From assembly GCA_020722245.1 (NCBI GenBank), contig DYLE01000089.1, positions 1 through 9,614 on the forward strand: a stretch of DNA of 9,614 nucleotides, given 5' to 3'. Each line of letters begins with the position of its first letter. The stretch's first letter is position 1. Both the position numbers and the translations under genes were made by a program. The stretch is from Desulfonema limicola. Its GTDB lineage: Bacteria > Desulfobacterota > Desulfobacteria > Desulfobacterales > Desulfosalsimonadaceae. The notes under the pieces were generated by a model that saw nothing but the letters and a program-made list of their open reading frames with translations, searched no databases and was not told where the DNA came from. Of the stretch, positions 1-6,893 are shown in pieces.

Positions 1-1599
1 CCGGGGGTGGGAAAAACCGCCATGGCCGAAGGCCTTGCCCAGAAAATCGCCAAGGGGGAGATGCCCGAACTGCTTCAACAGGCGAAGCTCTACTCTTTGG
101 ATCTGGGCGCGTTGCTGGCCGGCACCAAGTACCGCGGGGATTTTGAACAGCGGTTAAAGGCGGTGATTAATGCCCTGCAGAAGCAGAGCAACGCCATTTT
201 GTTCATCGATGAGATCCATACCATCGTGGGCGCCGGCGCCACCAGCAGCGGCGCCATGGACGCCTCCAACATCCTCAAGCCTTTCCTGATGACCGGGGAA
301 TTGCGGTGCATCGGATCCACCACCTATGAGGAGTATAAGAATTTTTTTGAAAAGGACCGGGCGTTTTCACGCCGGTTTGAGAAAATCGAAATCACGGAGC
401 CCTCGATTTCAGACACCGTTCAAATCCTAAAGGGCCTGAAGGTCTACTACGAAAAACACCACAAGGTCGAGTACACGGACAGGGCGCTGAAAGCCGCCTG
501 CGAGCTCTCCGCCAGGCTCATCAACGAGCGCTACCTTCCGGACAAGGCCATTGATGTCATCGACGAGGCGGGGGTTCTTTTGAGGCTTTCCGGCTCCCGA
601 CGCAGAAAACGGGTGCAACCGGCGGATATCGAGAAGGTGGTCTCAAAGATCGCCCGGGTTCCCGTTCATCGCGTGTCCGCCTCGGATCGATCCAACCTGG
701 AACAGCTTGAGGCCCGGTTAAAGGAAAAAATATTCGGCCAGGATAGTGCGATTTTATCCCTGGTAAAGGCCATCAAACGGTCGCGGGCCGGTTTATGCGC
801 GCCGGAGCGGCCCATCGGGTCCTTCCTGTTCACCGGCCCCACCGGTGTCGGGAAAACCGAGGTCGCGCGGCAGATGGCGCGGATACTCGGGGTGCAGTTT
901 TTAAGATACGACATGAGCGAATACATGGAAAAGCACGCGGTGGCCCGCCTGATCGGCGCGCCGCCCGGGTATATCGGTTTCGACCAGGGGGGGCTGCTGA
1001 CCGACCAGATCAAGAAGAACCCTTACAGCGTGCTGCTGCTGGATGAGATCGAAAAGGCCCATACGGACCTCTACAGCATTTTGCTGCAGGTCATGGATCA
1101 TGCGGCCTTGACCGACAACAACGGCAAGACCGCGGATTTTCGAAACGTCATCCTGATCATGACATCCAATGCGGGCGCGCGGGAGATGGCGAGCAGCACC
1201 ATCGGGTTCGGCGGAGATATGCAGAAGGACACGGCCAGCAAGGGCCGGAAGGCGATTGAGCAGTTTTTCAGCCCGGAGTTCAGAAACCGCCTGGATGATA
1301 TCATCACCTTCCAGTCCTTAACCCCGGAGATCATGGAAAGGATTGTGGACAAGTTCATCGATGAGCTTCGACCCCAGCTTGCCGTCAAAAGGGCTTCCAT
1401 CAGCCTCTCCGATTCGGCCAAACAGTGGCTGGCCCAAAAGGGGTATGACCCCCATTTCGGCGCAAGACCGCTTGACCGGTTAATTCAGGTCGAAATCAAG
1501 GACGTCCTCACCGATCAGATCCTTTTCGGGCGGCTGATGAATGGCGGAAAGGTGCATGTCACGGTCGAGAACAACGCCCTGATGTTCGTCTATGAATAA
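1..1599 (+). CDS. clpA: ATP-dependent Clp protease ATP-binding subunit ClpA (5' truncated by window)
   Basis: AAA+ unfoldase that recognises, unfolds and threads substrates into the ClpP peptidase in the cytoplasm. The frame is already open at base 1, so the N-domain and the start of D1 are missing. 533 residues are visible against about 758 in E. coli ClpA. Numbered from base 1: D1 Walker A (PGVGKT, 1-6), pore loop KYRG (43-46), D1 Walker B ILFIDE (66-71), D2 Walker A GPTGVGKT (279-286), second pore-loop region GYIGFDQGG (323-331) and D2 Walker B VLLLDE (344-349). An IGF tripeptide at 401-403 matches the IGL/IGF loop that docks on ClpP. There is no long coiled-coil M-domain between D1 and D2, which argues for ClpA over ClpB or ClpC. 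The C-terminal D2-small domain (GARPLDRLIQ) is complete. aat follows directly, and clpS would be expected just upstream of the window. Confidence 0.96.
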   Translation, partial: PGVGKTAMAEGLAQKIAKGEMPELLQQAKLYSLDLGALLAGTKYRGDFEQRLKAVINALQKQSNAILFIDEIHTIVGAGATSSGAMDASNILKPFLMTGELRCIGSTTYEEYKNFFEKDRAFSRRFEKIEITEPSISDTVQILKGLKVYYEKHHKVEYTDRALKAACELSARLINERYLPDKAIDVIDEAGVLLRLSGSRRRKRVQPADIEKVVSKIARVPVHRVSASDRSNLEQLEARLKEKIFGQDSAILSLVKAIKRSRAGLCAPERPIGSFLFTGPTGVGKTEVARQMARILGVQFLRYDMSEYMEKHAVARLIGAPPGYIGFDQGGLLTDQIKKNPYSVLLLDEIEKAHTDLYSILLQVMDHAALTDNNGKTADFRNVILIMTSNAGAREMASSTIGFGGDMQKDTASKGRKAIEQFFSPEFRNRLDDIITFQSLTPEIMERIVDKFIDELRPQLAVKRASISLSDSAKQWLAQKGYDPHFGARPLDRLIQVEIKDVLTDQILFGRLMNGGKVHVTVENNALMFVYE

Positions 1600-1613
1600 C
1601 CCCGTGATGTGGT

Positions 1614-2300
1614 ATGCCGATTTTTCGCCTGTCTGAGAGGATTTCATTCCCGCCCCCCAGCTTTGCGGAGCCGGAGGGGCTGCTGGCCATCGGCGGGGAT
1701 CTCAGCGAAAAACGGCTGCTTCTGGCTTACCGCATGGGGATTTTCCCCTGGTTTTCGGAAGGGGAACCGATCCTGTGGTGGTCCCCGGATCCCCGTCTGG
1801 TGCTGTTTCCTTCGGAAATCAAGATTTCCGCCCGGTTAAAGCGGACCATCAGCCAGGGCGTTTTTAAGGTAACCAGCGATACGGCGTTTGATCAGGTCAT
1901 CACCTCCTGCGCTCGGGTCCGGCTCGAAAAGAACCAGGAAACCTGGATCGTGGATGAAATGATCGACGCCTACTGCGGGCTGTTTGAGGCCGGTTACGCC
2001 CATTCCCTAGAGTCCTGGTACAAGGGCGAGCTGGCCGGCGGGGTGTATGGCCTTTCCCTGGGCGGATGTTTTTTCGGGGAGTCCATGTTCACCCGGGTCA
2101 GCAACGCCTCAAAGGTGGCCCTGGCGGCGCTTTGTGATTTTTTAAAAGGGCATGGGTTTGACATGATCGACTGCCAGGTCACCACCGCCCATCTGATGCG
2201 CATGGGCGCGCGGGAGATTCCCCGGGCCCGGTTTCTGAAGCTGCTATCCGAATCCTTAAAAAAGCCGACCCTGAAAGGAAAATGGTCCATCGGGGTTTAG
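1614..2300 (+). CDS. aat: Leucyl/phenylalanyl-tRNA--protein transferase
   Basis: Transfers Leu or Phe from aminoacyl-tRNA to proteins with N-terminal Lys or Arg, creating primary N-degrons for ClpS-ClpAP in the cytoplasm. The 228 residues are close to the 234 of E. coli Aat. Visible family motifs are GLLAIGGDLS (22-31), YRMGIFPWF (39-47), LWWSPDPR (54-61), YGLSLGGCFFGESMF (145-159) and IDCQ (185-188). E156 and D186/Q188 sit where E. coli Aat has its catalytic-site Glu156 and its Asp186/Gln188. ATG 1614 is the only usable upstream start, because an in-frame TGA lies at 1605-1607. No clear Shine-Dalgarno is seen, and the 14-nt distance from the clpA stop suggests translational coupling. Its place behind clpA fits a shared N-degron role. 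Confidence 0.96.
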   Translation: MPIFRLSERISFPPPSFAEPEGLLAIGGDLSEKRLLLAYRMGIFPWFSEGEPILWWSPDPRLVLFPSEIKISARLKRTISQGVFKVTSDTAFDQVITSCARVRLEKNQETWIVDEMIDAYCGLFEAGYAHSLESWYKGELAGGVYGLSLGGCFFGESMFTRVSNASKVALAALCDFLKGHGFDMIDCQVTTAHLMRMGAREIPRARFLKLLSESLKKPTLKGKWSIGV

Positions 2301-2302
2301 GG

Positions 2303-2318
2303 GATGAATTCGTTCATC
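2303..2318 (+). other. Short perfect hairpin with TTCG loop just after aat
   Basis: GATGAA, a TTCG loop, then TTCATC form a perfect 6-bp stem beginning 3 nt after the aat stop codon. As RNA this is a UUCG tetraloop, though with an A-U rather than the classical C-G closing pair. A weak run, GGGGTTTTA, follows about 5 nt later, so it is at most a leaky terminator or a 3'-end stabiliser that separates aat from the genes below. The stem also contains an in-frame ATG (2304) that could be mistaken for the start of the next gene. Confidence 0.4.
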
Positions 2319-2340
2319 ACAGGGGTTTTACCACAACCGA

Positions 2341-2350
2341 AAGGGGGTGA
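2341..2350 (+). promoter_or_regulatory. Ribosome binding site that sets the GAF-protein start
   Basis: AAGGGGGTGA lies 4 nt before ATG 2355, with about 7 nt from the end of the G run. It is the best Shine-Dalgarno-like sequence near this gene and favours ATG 2355 over the in-frame ATG 2304, which is preceded only by GGGG and sits inside a hairpin. Confidence 0.65.
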
Positions 2351-2354
2351 AAAC

Positions 2355-2918
2355 ATGAGCCAGGAGCCGGAGCGAAAATTTTATTTAAAACAGTTCAAGG
2401 CCATCAGCAACGCGATTTCCACCTACGATAACTTCAACCTTCTGGTCAACCACCTGGTGGAAGGGGTGTGCCGGACGTTCAGGGTGAAAGGCGCCAGCAT
2501 CATGCTGCTGGACGAGATCGAGGATCAGTTGTTTCGCGTGAGCAGCTACGGCATCAGCGAAGAGTATTTAAACAAAGGGCCGCTTTTTGCGGATCGTGAA
2601 TACTGCTCCATCAAGAGCGGTAAGGTGGAGGTCGTTTCGGATGTACAGCATGACAGCCGGATCCTGTATCCTGAAGCGGCCGCCGCAGAGGGGATCGTTT
2701 CTTTGATGTCGGTTCCCATCATGTACCGGGGACGGCCCATCGGGATCATACGGATTTATCATGATCAGCCGATCCAGTTTCACGAGGAGGATGCGGATTC
2801 CCTGTGCGTGCTGGCAAACCAGCTGGGCGTGGTGATCGAAAACAACGGCCTGAAGAATTTCGTTGATCAGATCAGAATGGCGATCGACAGCCTTCCGCCC
2901 CGGATGTTCCAGGGATAA
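2355..2918 (+). CDS. Single GAF-domain protein (putative small-ligand or redox sensor)
   Basis: 187 residues with almost nothing but one GAF domain, spanning roughly residues 20-165. Supporting signs are an N-terminal helix with the GASIMLLDE strand, a loop with DREYCSIKSGKVEVVSDV, then EGIVSLMSVPIMYRGRPIGIIRIY, and a C-terminal helix LCVLANQLGVVIEN. GAF domains bind cyclic nucleotides, haem, small molecules or partner proteins. No ligand can be named, although Cys residues near the binding loop could matter. No output domain (HisKA, GGDEF, PP2C or HTH) and no membrane segment are present, so it probably signals through a partner, most simply the kinase-like protein that starts 3 nt downstream. 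The start at 2355 follows the strong ribosome binding site. The longer alternative from 2304 adds 17 residues that look non-domain. Confidence 0.82.
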   Translation: MSQEPERKFYLKQFKAISNAISTYDNFNLLVNHLVEGVCRTFRVKGASIMLLDEIEDQLFRVSSYGISEEYLNKGPLFADREYCSIKSGKVEVVSDVQHDSRILYPEAAAAEGIVSLMSVPIMYRGRPIGIIRIYHDQPIQFHEEDADSLCVLANQLGVVIENNGLKNFVDQIRMAIDSLPPRMFQG

Positions 2919-2921
2919 GGC

Positions 2922-3821
2922 GTGATGAAGCGGCCGGTTTCAGATACCACCGATTTTTTTTCCATTGATTGCGGGGATGAGATTGAGATCGGCGGCAGGG
3001 TGTTTAGAATCACCGGGCATGAACGGGAACGCCGGTTCGGCATCGAGGACCCCAAATTCTGGGTCAAAAGGGCTGTGGACACGGCCACGGGCGAGCGCAA
3101 GATCATCAAACTGGCCTATTTTGAGACCTTTGAGACCACCCTGGGCGGGGTTAAGATCAGGTGCTACCGGGACCCGGACAAGGAGGCCGCCATCCTGGAG
3201 CGGATGAAGGGGAATCCCTGTTTCATGCAGGGGCAGTCCTACAGGGATGAAAAGGGGAATAATGTCCGGGTGCTGGATATCGTGCGCGGATCCAATTTTT
3301 TTGTAACCCTCCATGCGCTGGATATGGATCACCGCACTTACTCCGATCGGTTGCTTCCGGGCATACTCAAGCGATTGCGGGGTTCGTTCGAAGCCATTCG
3401 GCTGCTGCATCGAAGCGGCTTCCGGCATGGGGACATTCGAAATGATCACATTATCGTAGACGGCGCCACCGGCAACTATGTCTGGATTGATTTTGATTAT
3501 GACTATCATGCCCCGGAAAACCCGTTCAGCCTGGATCTGTTCGGACTGGGCAATATTTTGTTGTATGCGGTGGGAAAAGGGTTTCACGATTTTTACATGA
3601 TCACAAGCGATGCCGGCCAATACGGGGATCTGAGCCGGCGGATCGATGGCGATGATTTTTCGATTCTTGATAAATCCCGGTTTTTAAACCTCCAGAAGCT
3701 GTATCCGTATATTCCGGATTCGCTCAACAATATCCTGATGCACTTTTCAAAGGCGGCCGATGTCTATTACGAGCGGATCGACGAGATTATCGAGGATCTG
3801 GAGAGGGTTATACTCAACTAA
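2922..3821 (+). CDS. Atypical protein-kinase-like (PKL-fold) protein
   Basis: 299 residues and predicted soluble. Kinase-like features in order are a possible beta-3 lysine in KIIKLAY (K63), a possible alpha-C glutamate in KEAAILERM (E88), the catalytic-loop equivalent HGDIRNDHIIVD (169-180, with the HxD Asp at 171) and the metal-loop equivalent WIDFDYD (188-194, DFD in place of DFG). The Asn that normally coordinates Mg after the catalytic Asp is replaced by His176, and no classic glycine-rich loop is visible. It may be an active but divergent kinase, a small-molecule kinase or a pseudokinase. A conserved-looking SLDLFGLGNILLY segment (203-215) resembles the alpha-F region (DxxxLG). The start is GTG 2922 or ATG 2925, both with AGGG/AAGG upstream. 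It lies 3 nt after the GAF gene, which suggests a functional pair. No signal peptide is seen. Confidence 0.72.
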   Translation: MMKRPVSDTTDFFSIDCGDEIEIGGRVFRITGHERERRFGIEDPKFWVKRAVDTATGERKIIKLAYFETFETTLGGVKIRCYRDPDKEAAILERMKGNPCFMQGQSYRDEKGNNVRVLDIVRGSNFFVTLHALDMDHRTYSDRLLPGILKRLRGSFEAIRLLHRSGFRHGDIRNDHIIVDGATGNYVWIDFDYDYHAPENPFSLDLFGLGNILLYAVGKGFHDFYMITSDAGQYGDLSRRIDGDDFSILDKSRFLNLQKLYPYIPDSLNNILMHFSKAADVYYERIDEIIEDLERVILN

Positions 3822-3838
3822 AAGGAAAGGGTGAGGAT

Positions 3839-4288
3839 TTGGCCATTTCCATACTTGTTCCGTTAAACGATTCGGTCAGTTCCAAGTCGGTGGTTGATTT
3901 TCTGGTCAGGATGTCGCTCTGCCCGGAGGACTTTCATGTCACCCTGGTTCACGTGTTCCGCAAACCCACCTCCGGCGAGGAGCTGATGGGCAAAAAGTTC
4001 ATGGAGAGTCAGCCCGAGCGGCTTAAATTCATTCTGCAAACCGCCAAGGAAAGGATGGTCAAGGAAGCGGGGTTTAATCCGGCGCATATTGACCTGGCGT
4101 TTTTGACCGATCCCTATGCATCGGTGACCGAAGGGATCATTGATTTCTGCAAGAAGGGAAACTATGATATGATCGTCCTCGGTCGAAAGAAGATGTCGAA
4201 AGCCGAAGAGTTTGTCCTGGGGGATATCAGCATCAAGCTGATCCGGTCTCTGGACCATACCCACGTGCTGGTTGTAAAATCGAAATAG
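3839..4288 (+). CDS. Universal stress protein (UspA) family protein
   Basis: 149 residues, a normal single-domain Usp length. The N-terminal strand AISILVPLNDS (2-12) starts the Rossmann-like fold, followed by VTLVHVF (34-40), a long helix and the strand DMIVLGR (110-116). The C-terminal half ends in THVLVVK, as in the family. The ATP-binding motif (G-2x-G-9x-G-S/T) is degraded to GRKKMSKAEEFVLGDIS (115-131): the second Gly is missing and Asp follows the last Gly. It is therefore probably a non-ATP-binding or altered-ligand member. The start is a rare TTG at 3839, the first plausible start in frame, with AAGGAAAGG ending 8 nt before it and GAGG closer in. It lies 17 nt after the kinase-like gene and directly abuts the next gene, so it is likely part of the same signalling operon. 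Confidence 0.85.
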   Translation: MAISILVPLNDSVSSKSVVDFLVRMSLCPEDFHVTLVHVFRKPTSGEELMGKKFMESQPERLKFILQTAKERMVKEAGFNPAHIDLAFLTDPYASVTEGIIDFCKKGNYDMIVLGRKKMSKAEEFVLGDISIKLIRSLDHTHVLVVKSK

Positions 4289-4957
4289 ATGCATGCCGGG
4301 GTTGCGCCGGACGTCAAACTGATGGAAAAGTCGCCGGTTTTTGAAAAGATTTACAGGGATTATCTTTCCCAGGTCGCCCTTCTTGATTTAAATCAATGCG
4401 CCGGGATTCTGGGCGCAAGCCTTTCAGGCGCAGGGGTGATGATCCCCTTTCTGGGAAAGCGGTTTTGGGTCACTTCAGACGGCATATCGGATGAACACGG
4501 CGGCCGGCCGGTGCATGCGGTGAACGTGGTGCTCTGTAACTACCTGATCCTGTGCCCGCCGTCTTCCCCGGGAAACGGCACGGAATGGGTGTCCTACAAG
4601 GATTTTAAGGACGCGGCGCCGTTTGTGGGCGGTTTTGTAAACAACACCGAAAAACCCATCGCCAGGAATTTCTCCGGCCGTATCGATGCCCTGCGGCTTG
4701 CCTGCGAAAGCCTCGGCGGCTGTTCTTTAAGCGATCCCTTGACCTATGACCTTGCCATGCGGGTGGAGGCCTTGCCCCGGGTGCCGCTTTTCATGCTGTT
4801 TAACGATGCGGATGAGGAATTCCCCGCCCAGTGCCGGGTTCTGTTTGAACGCCGGGCCTCGGTCTATTTAGATATGGAATGCCTGGCGATTATCGGATGG
4901 CTGTTCAGTGATTATCTGATGCAGGTTCACGAGGCGTCCTATCAGACCCTCATGTGA
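4289..4957 (+). CDS. DUF3786 domain protein
   Basis: 222 residues matching the DUF3786 family, which is found mainly in anaerobes and has no established function. The recognisable signature is at the C-terminus: LFMLFNDADEEFPAQ (167-181), then LFERRASVYLDMECLAIIGW (185-204). Further upstream are an IPFLGKRFWV segment (52-61) and a YKDFKDAAPFVGGF block (103-116). Other members are often linked to Fe-S cluster proteins or corrinoid/acetyl-CoA chemistry. Here there is no N-terminal CxxC-type cluster motif, so no cluster is claimed. ATG 4289 immediately follows the TAG of the Usp gene, and in-frame ATG 4322 (residue 12) is an equally possible start. Neither has a good Shine-Dalgarno, so translation is probably coupled to the Usp gene. 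It is the last gene of the tight run before an 82-bp gap. Confidence 0.8.
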   Translation: MHAGVAPDVKLMEKSPVFEKIYRDYLSQVALLDLNQCAGILGASLSGAGVMIPFLGKRFWVTSDGISDEHGGRPVHAVNVVLCNYLILCPPSSPGNGTEWVSYKDFKDAAPFVGGFVNNTEKPIARNFSGRIDALRLACESLGGCSLSDPLTYDLAMRVEALPRVPLFMLFNDADEEFPAQCRVLFERRASVYLDMECLAIIGWLFSDYLMQVHEASYQTLM

Positions 4958-4988
4958 TTTTTTCGTGAAATCTGATGAGCAAAGAAGC

Positions 4989-5018
4989 CGGATGGCGGCG
5001 GTTTTCGGCCGCCCTCCG
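4989..5018 (+). promoter_or_regulatory. GC-rich hairpin in the leuC leader
   Basis: CGGATGGCGGC and GCCGCCCTCCG form an 11-bp stem with one mismatch (T4993/C5014) around an 8-nt loop (5000-5007). The structure ends 21 nt before the leuC ATG and 13 nt before the AAGAGG ribosome binding site. No T-run follows it on either strand, so an intrinsic terminator is unlikely. It could be an mRNA-stability or leader structure, or it may just block read-through from the upstream operon. Confidence 0.45.
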
Positions 5019-5039
5019 ATGTATGAGAGGAAGAGGTGA

Positions 5040-6326
5040 ATGGGAAAAACCGCCGTTGAAAAAATTTTCGATGCGCACCAGATCGACAACCCGTTTGAGG
5101 ATATTTGCGTGCTTCGTCTGGATGCGGTGTTCTGCCATGAGATCACCACCCCGGTGGCGATCAACGATCTGGTCAGCCGGGGCTTGGACCGGGTGTTTGA
5201 TCCGGGCCGGATCAAGGCCGTCATTGATCATGTGAGCCCCGCCAAGGACAGCAAGACCGCCTTGCAGGGCAAGATCCTCAGGGACTGGGCCAGGCGCCAC
5301 GGGATTTCCGATTTTTTTGATATCGGCGCAAACGGGGTCTGCCACGCCCTTTTTCCGGAAAAGGGGTTTGTCAGGCCGGGGTATGTGATCATCATGGGGG
5401 ATTCCCATACCTGCACCCACGGCGCCTTTGGCGCCTTTGCTGCTGGGGTCGGCACCACCGATCTGGAGGTGGGCATCCTGAAAGGGGTTTGCGCGTTCAA
5501 GTATCCCAAGAGCATGCGGATTCGCATCAGCGGTGAGCTGGCCTCAGGGGTTTATGCCAAGGATGTCATTCTTTCCATTCTCGGAAGGATCGGGGTCAAC
5601 GGCGCCACCAACCGGGTGATCGCGTTTGAGGGTCCGGTGGTGGACGCCATGAGCATGGAGGCCCGAATGACCCTCTGCAACATGGCCGTGGAGGCGGGCG
5701 CCACCAGCGGGATCTGTGCTCCGGATAGGACCACGGTGGATTACCTCTGGCCGTTTATCAAGGATGACTACACATCCCGGGAGCAGGCCTTGGCGGCCTT
5801 TTCCGCCTACCTTCCGGACCCTGACGCGGAGTATGAGGAAACCCTCAGCATGGAGGTCACGGACCTGGAACCCCAGATCACCTATGGATACAAGCCGGAC
5901 AACGTCCGGCCGGTTCGGGAGATGGCCGGGACCCCGGTGGATCAGGTGTATATCGGATCCTGCACCAACGGCCGGATCGAGGACCTTCGCGTGGCCGCCG
6001 CTGTCCTGAAGGGGCATCGAATCAGTAAAAATGTGCGCGGCATCGTCTCCCCGGCGACCCCGAAGGTTTTCAGCCAGGCGCTTGCCGAGGGGCTTCTTCA
6101 GGTTTTTATGGAGGCGGGGTTCTGCGTCACCAACCCCACCTGCGGCGCCTGCCTGGGCATGAGCAACGGCGTGCTCGCCGAGGGGGAGGTCTGCGCCTCG
6201 ACCACCAACAGGAATTTTTACGGCCGCATGGGAAAAGGGGGCATGGTGCACCTGATGAGCCCGGCGACCGCGGCGGCGACGGCGATCGCCGGCCGTATCA
6301 CCAACTCGATACTGTATAAGGGATAA
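5040..6326 (+). CDS. leuC: 3-isopropylmalate dehydratase-family large subunit (LeuC2/aconitase type)
   Basis: Large [4Fe-4S] subunit of a two-subunit hydro-lyase. In leucine synthesis it isomerises 2- to 3-isopropylmalate in the cytoplasm, and close relatives handle homocitrate, citramalate-derived or dimethylmalate substrates. The 428 residues are typical of the shorter LeuC2/HacA-like branch (about 420) rather than the E. coli LeuC type (about 466). Cluster ligands are C308 (IGSCTNGR) and C368/C371 (NPTCGACLG). The substrate and active-site motif GDSHTCTHGAFGAFAAGVGTTD lies at 120-141. The start ATG 5040 has AGAGGTGA directly before it. The gene is separated from DUF3786 by 82 bp containing a hairpin and is followed after 1 nt by its small subunit. 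No leuA or leuB is visible, so the exact substrate is inferred, not shown. Confidence 0.9.
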   Translation: MGKTAVEKIFDAHQIDNPFEDICVLRLDAVFCHEITTPVAINDLVSRGLDRVFDPGRIKAVIDHVSPAKDSKTALQGKILRDWARRHGISDFFDIGANGVCHALFPEKGFVRPGYVIIMGDSHTCTHGAFGAFAAGVGTTDLEVGILKGVCAFKYPKSMRIRISGELASGVYAKDVILSILGRIGVNGATNRVIAFEGPVVDAMSMEARMTLCNMAVEAGATSGICAPDRTTVDYLWPFIKDDYTSREQALAAFSAYLPDPDAEYEETLSMEVTDLEPQITYGYKPDNVRPVREMAGTPVDQVYIGSCTNGRIEDLRVAAAVLKGHRISKNVRGIVSPATPKVFSQALAEGLLQVFMEAGFCVTNPTCGACLGMSNGVLAEGEVCASTTNRNFYGRMGKGGMVHLMSPATAAATAIAGRITNSILYKG

Positions 6327-6327
6327 G

Positions 6328-6861
6328 ATGTCCGGCATGAAAAATTTTGACGGAAAGGTTCTTTTTCTGGATCGCTCAGATATCAACACGGATGAGATCA
6401 TACCGGCCGGCTATCTGACCGAAATTCAAAAGCAGGCCTTAAAGCCCTATCTGCTGGAGGACCTCAAGCTTTCGGGGTTTGATCCCCGCAGGGATATTGA
6501 CGGAAAGAGCGTGATTGTGACCCGCTCCAATTTCGGGTGCGGCTCTTCCCGGGAGCACGCCCCCTGGGCGCTGGAGGTCAACGGCATTCACCTGGTGATC
6601 GCGGAAAGCTTTGCGCGGATTTTTCGACAGAACATGTTCAACTGCGGCATGATGGCGGTGGAACTGCCGAAAACCGATATCGATCGCCTGTTTTTCGAAT
6701 TTTCCACAAAACCGACCACCCTTGAAACGGATCTGAATACGATGCACTTCAGGTTCCGGGCGGATGGAAGAGAGGCGGTGTTCCCCTTTGTGATTTCACG
6801 CTTTGATCGGGAACTGGTGGCGGCCGGCGGATGGGTGGCGTATGCGGACGCCCATTATTGA
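6328..6861 (+). CDS. leuD: 3-isopropylmalate dehydratase-family small subunit
   Basis: Swivelling small subunit that completes the active site of the preceding LeuC. It has 177 residues, close to the 160-170 usual for stand-alone LeuD2 proteins. Motifs seen are DINTDEIIPAGYL (18-30), the loop YLTE (29-32) that helps set substrate choice, SNFGCGSSREHAPWAL (67-82) with the catalytic serine region, and the conserved AESFARIFRQNMFNCG (92-107). It begins 1 nt after the leuC stop, with AAGGGAT upstream as the ribosome binding site, so the two are co-translated. ATG 6337 (residue 4) is an alternative start. The YLTE loop is not one I can assign to a single substrate, and it keeps isopropylmalate, homoaconitate and dimethylmalate dehydration all possible. 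Confidence 0.9.
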   Translation: MSGMKNFDGKVLFLDRSDINTDEIIPAGYLTEIQKQALKPYLLEDLKLSGFDPRRDIDGKSVIVTRSNFGCGSSREHAPWALEVNGIHLVIAESFARIFRQNMFNCGMMAVELPKTDIDRLFFEFSTKPTTLETDLNTMHFRFRADGREAVFPFVISRFDRELVAAGGWVAYADAHY

Positions 6862-6893
6862 TGGGTTCAAATGTGTGCGCGATGTTGCCGTCT

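Noticed and set aside
2304..2354. Longer GAF-protein start at ATG 2304
   Set aside because: The ATG lies inside a hairpin with poor ribosome binding sequence. ATG 2355 has a strong one and leaves the GAF domain intact.
2940..3620. 226-codon minus-strand frame opposite the kinase-like gene
   Set aside because: It has no recognisable motifs. The + strand frame has kinase-like motifs, tight spacing and ribosome binding signals.
4975..5235. Possible leader peptide starting at ATG 4975 upstream of leuC
   Set aside because: It is not leucine-rich, lacks a good ribosome binding site and runs deep into leuC in another frame, so it does not look like an attenuator peptide.
5544..6401. 285-codon minus-strand frame opposite leuC
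   Set aside because: It is an antisense shadow produced by GC-biased codon use in leuC, rich in His, Arg and Gly, with no family resemblance.
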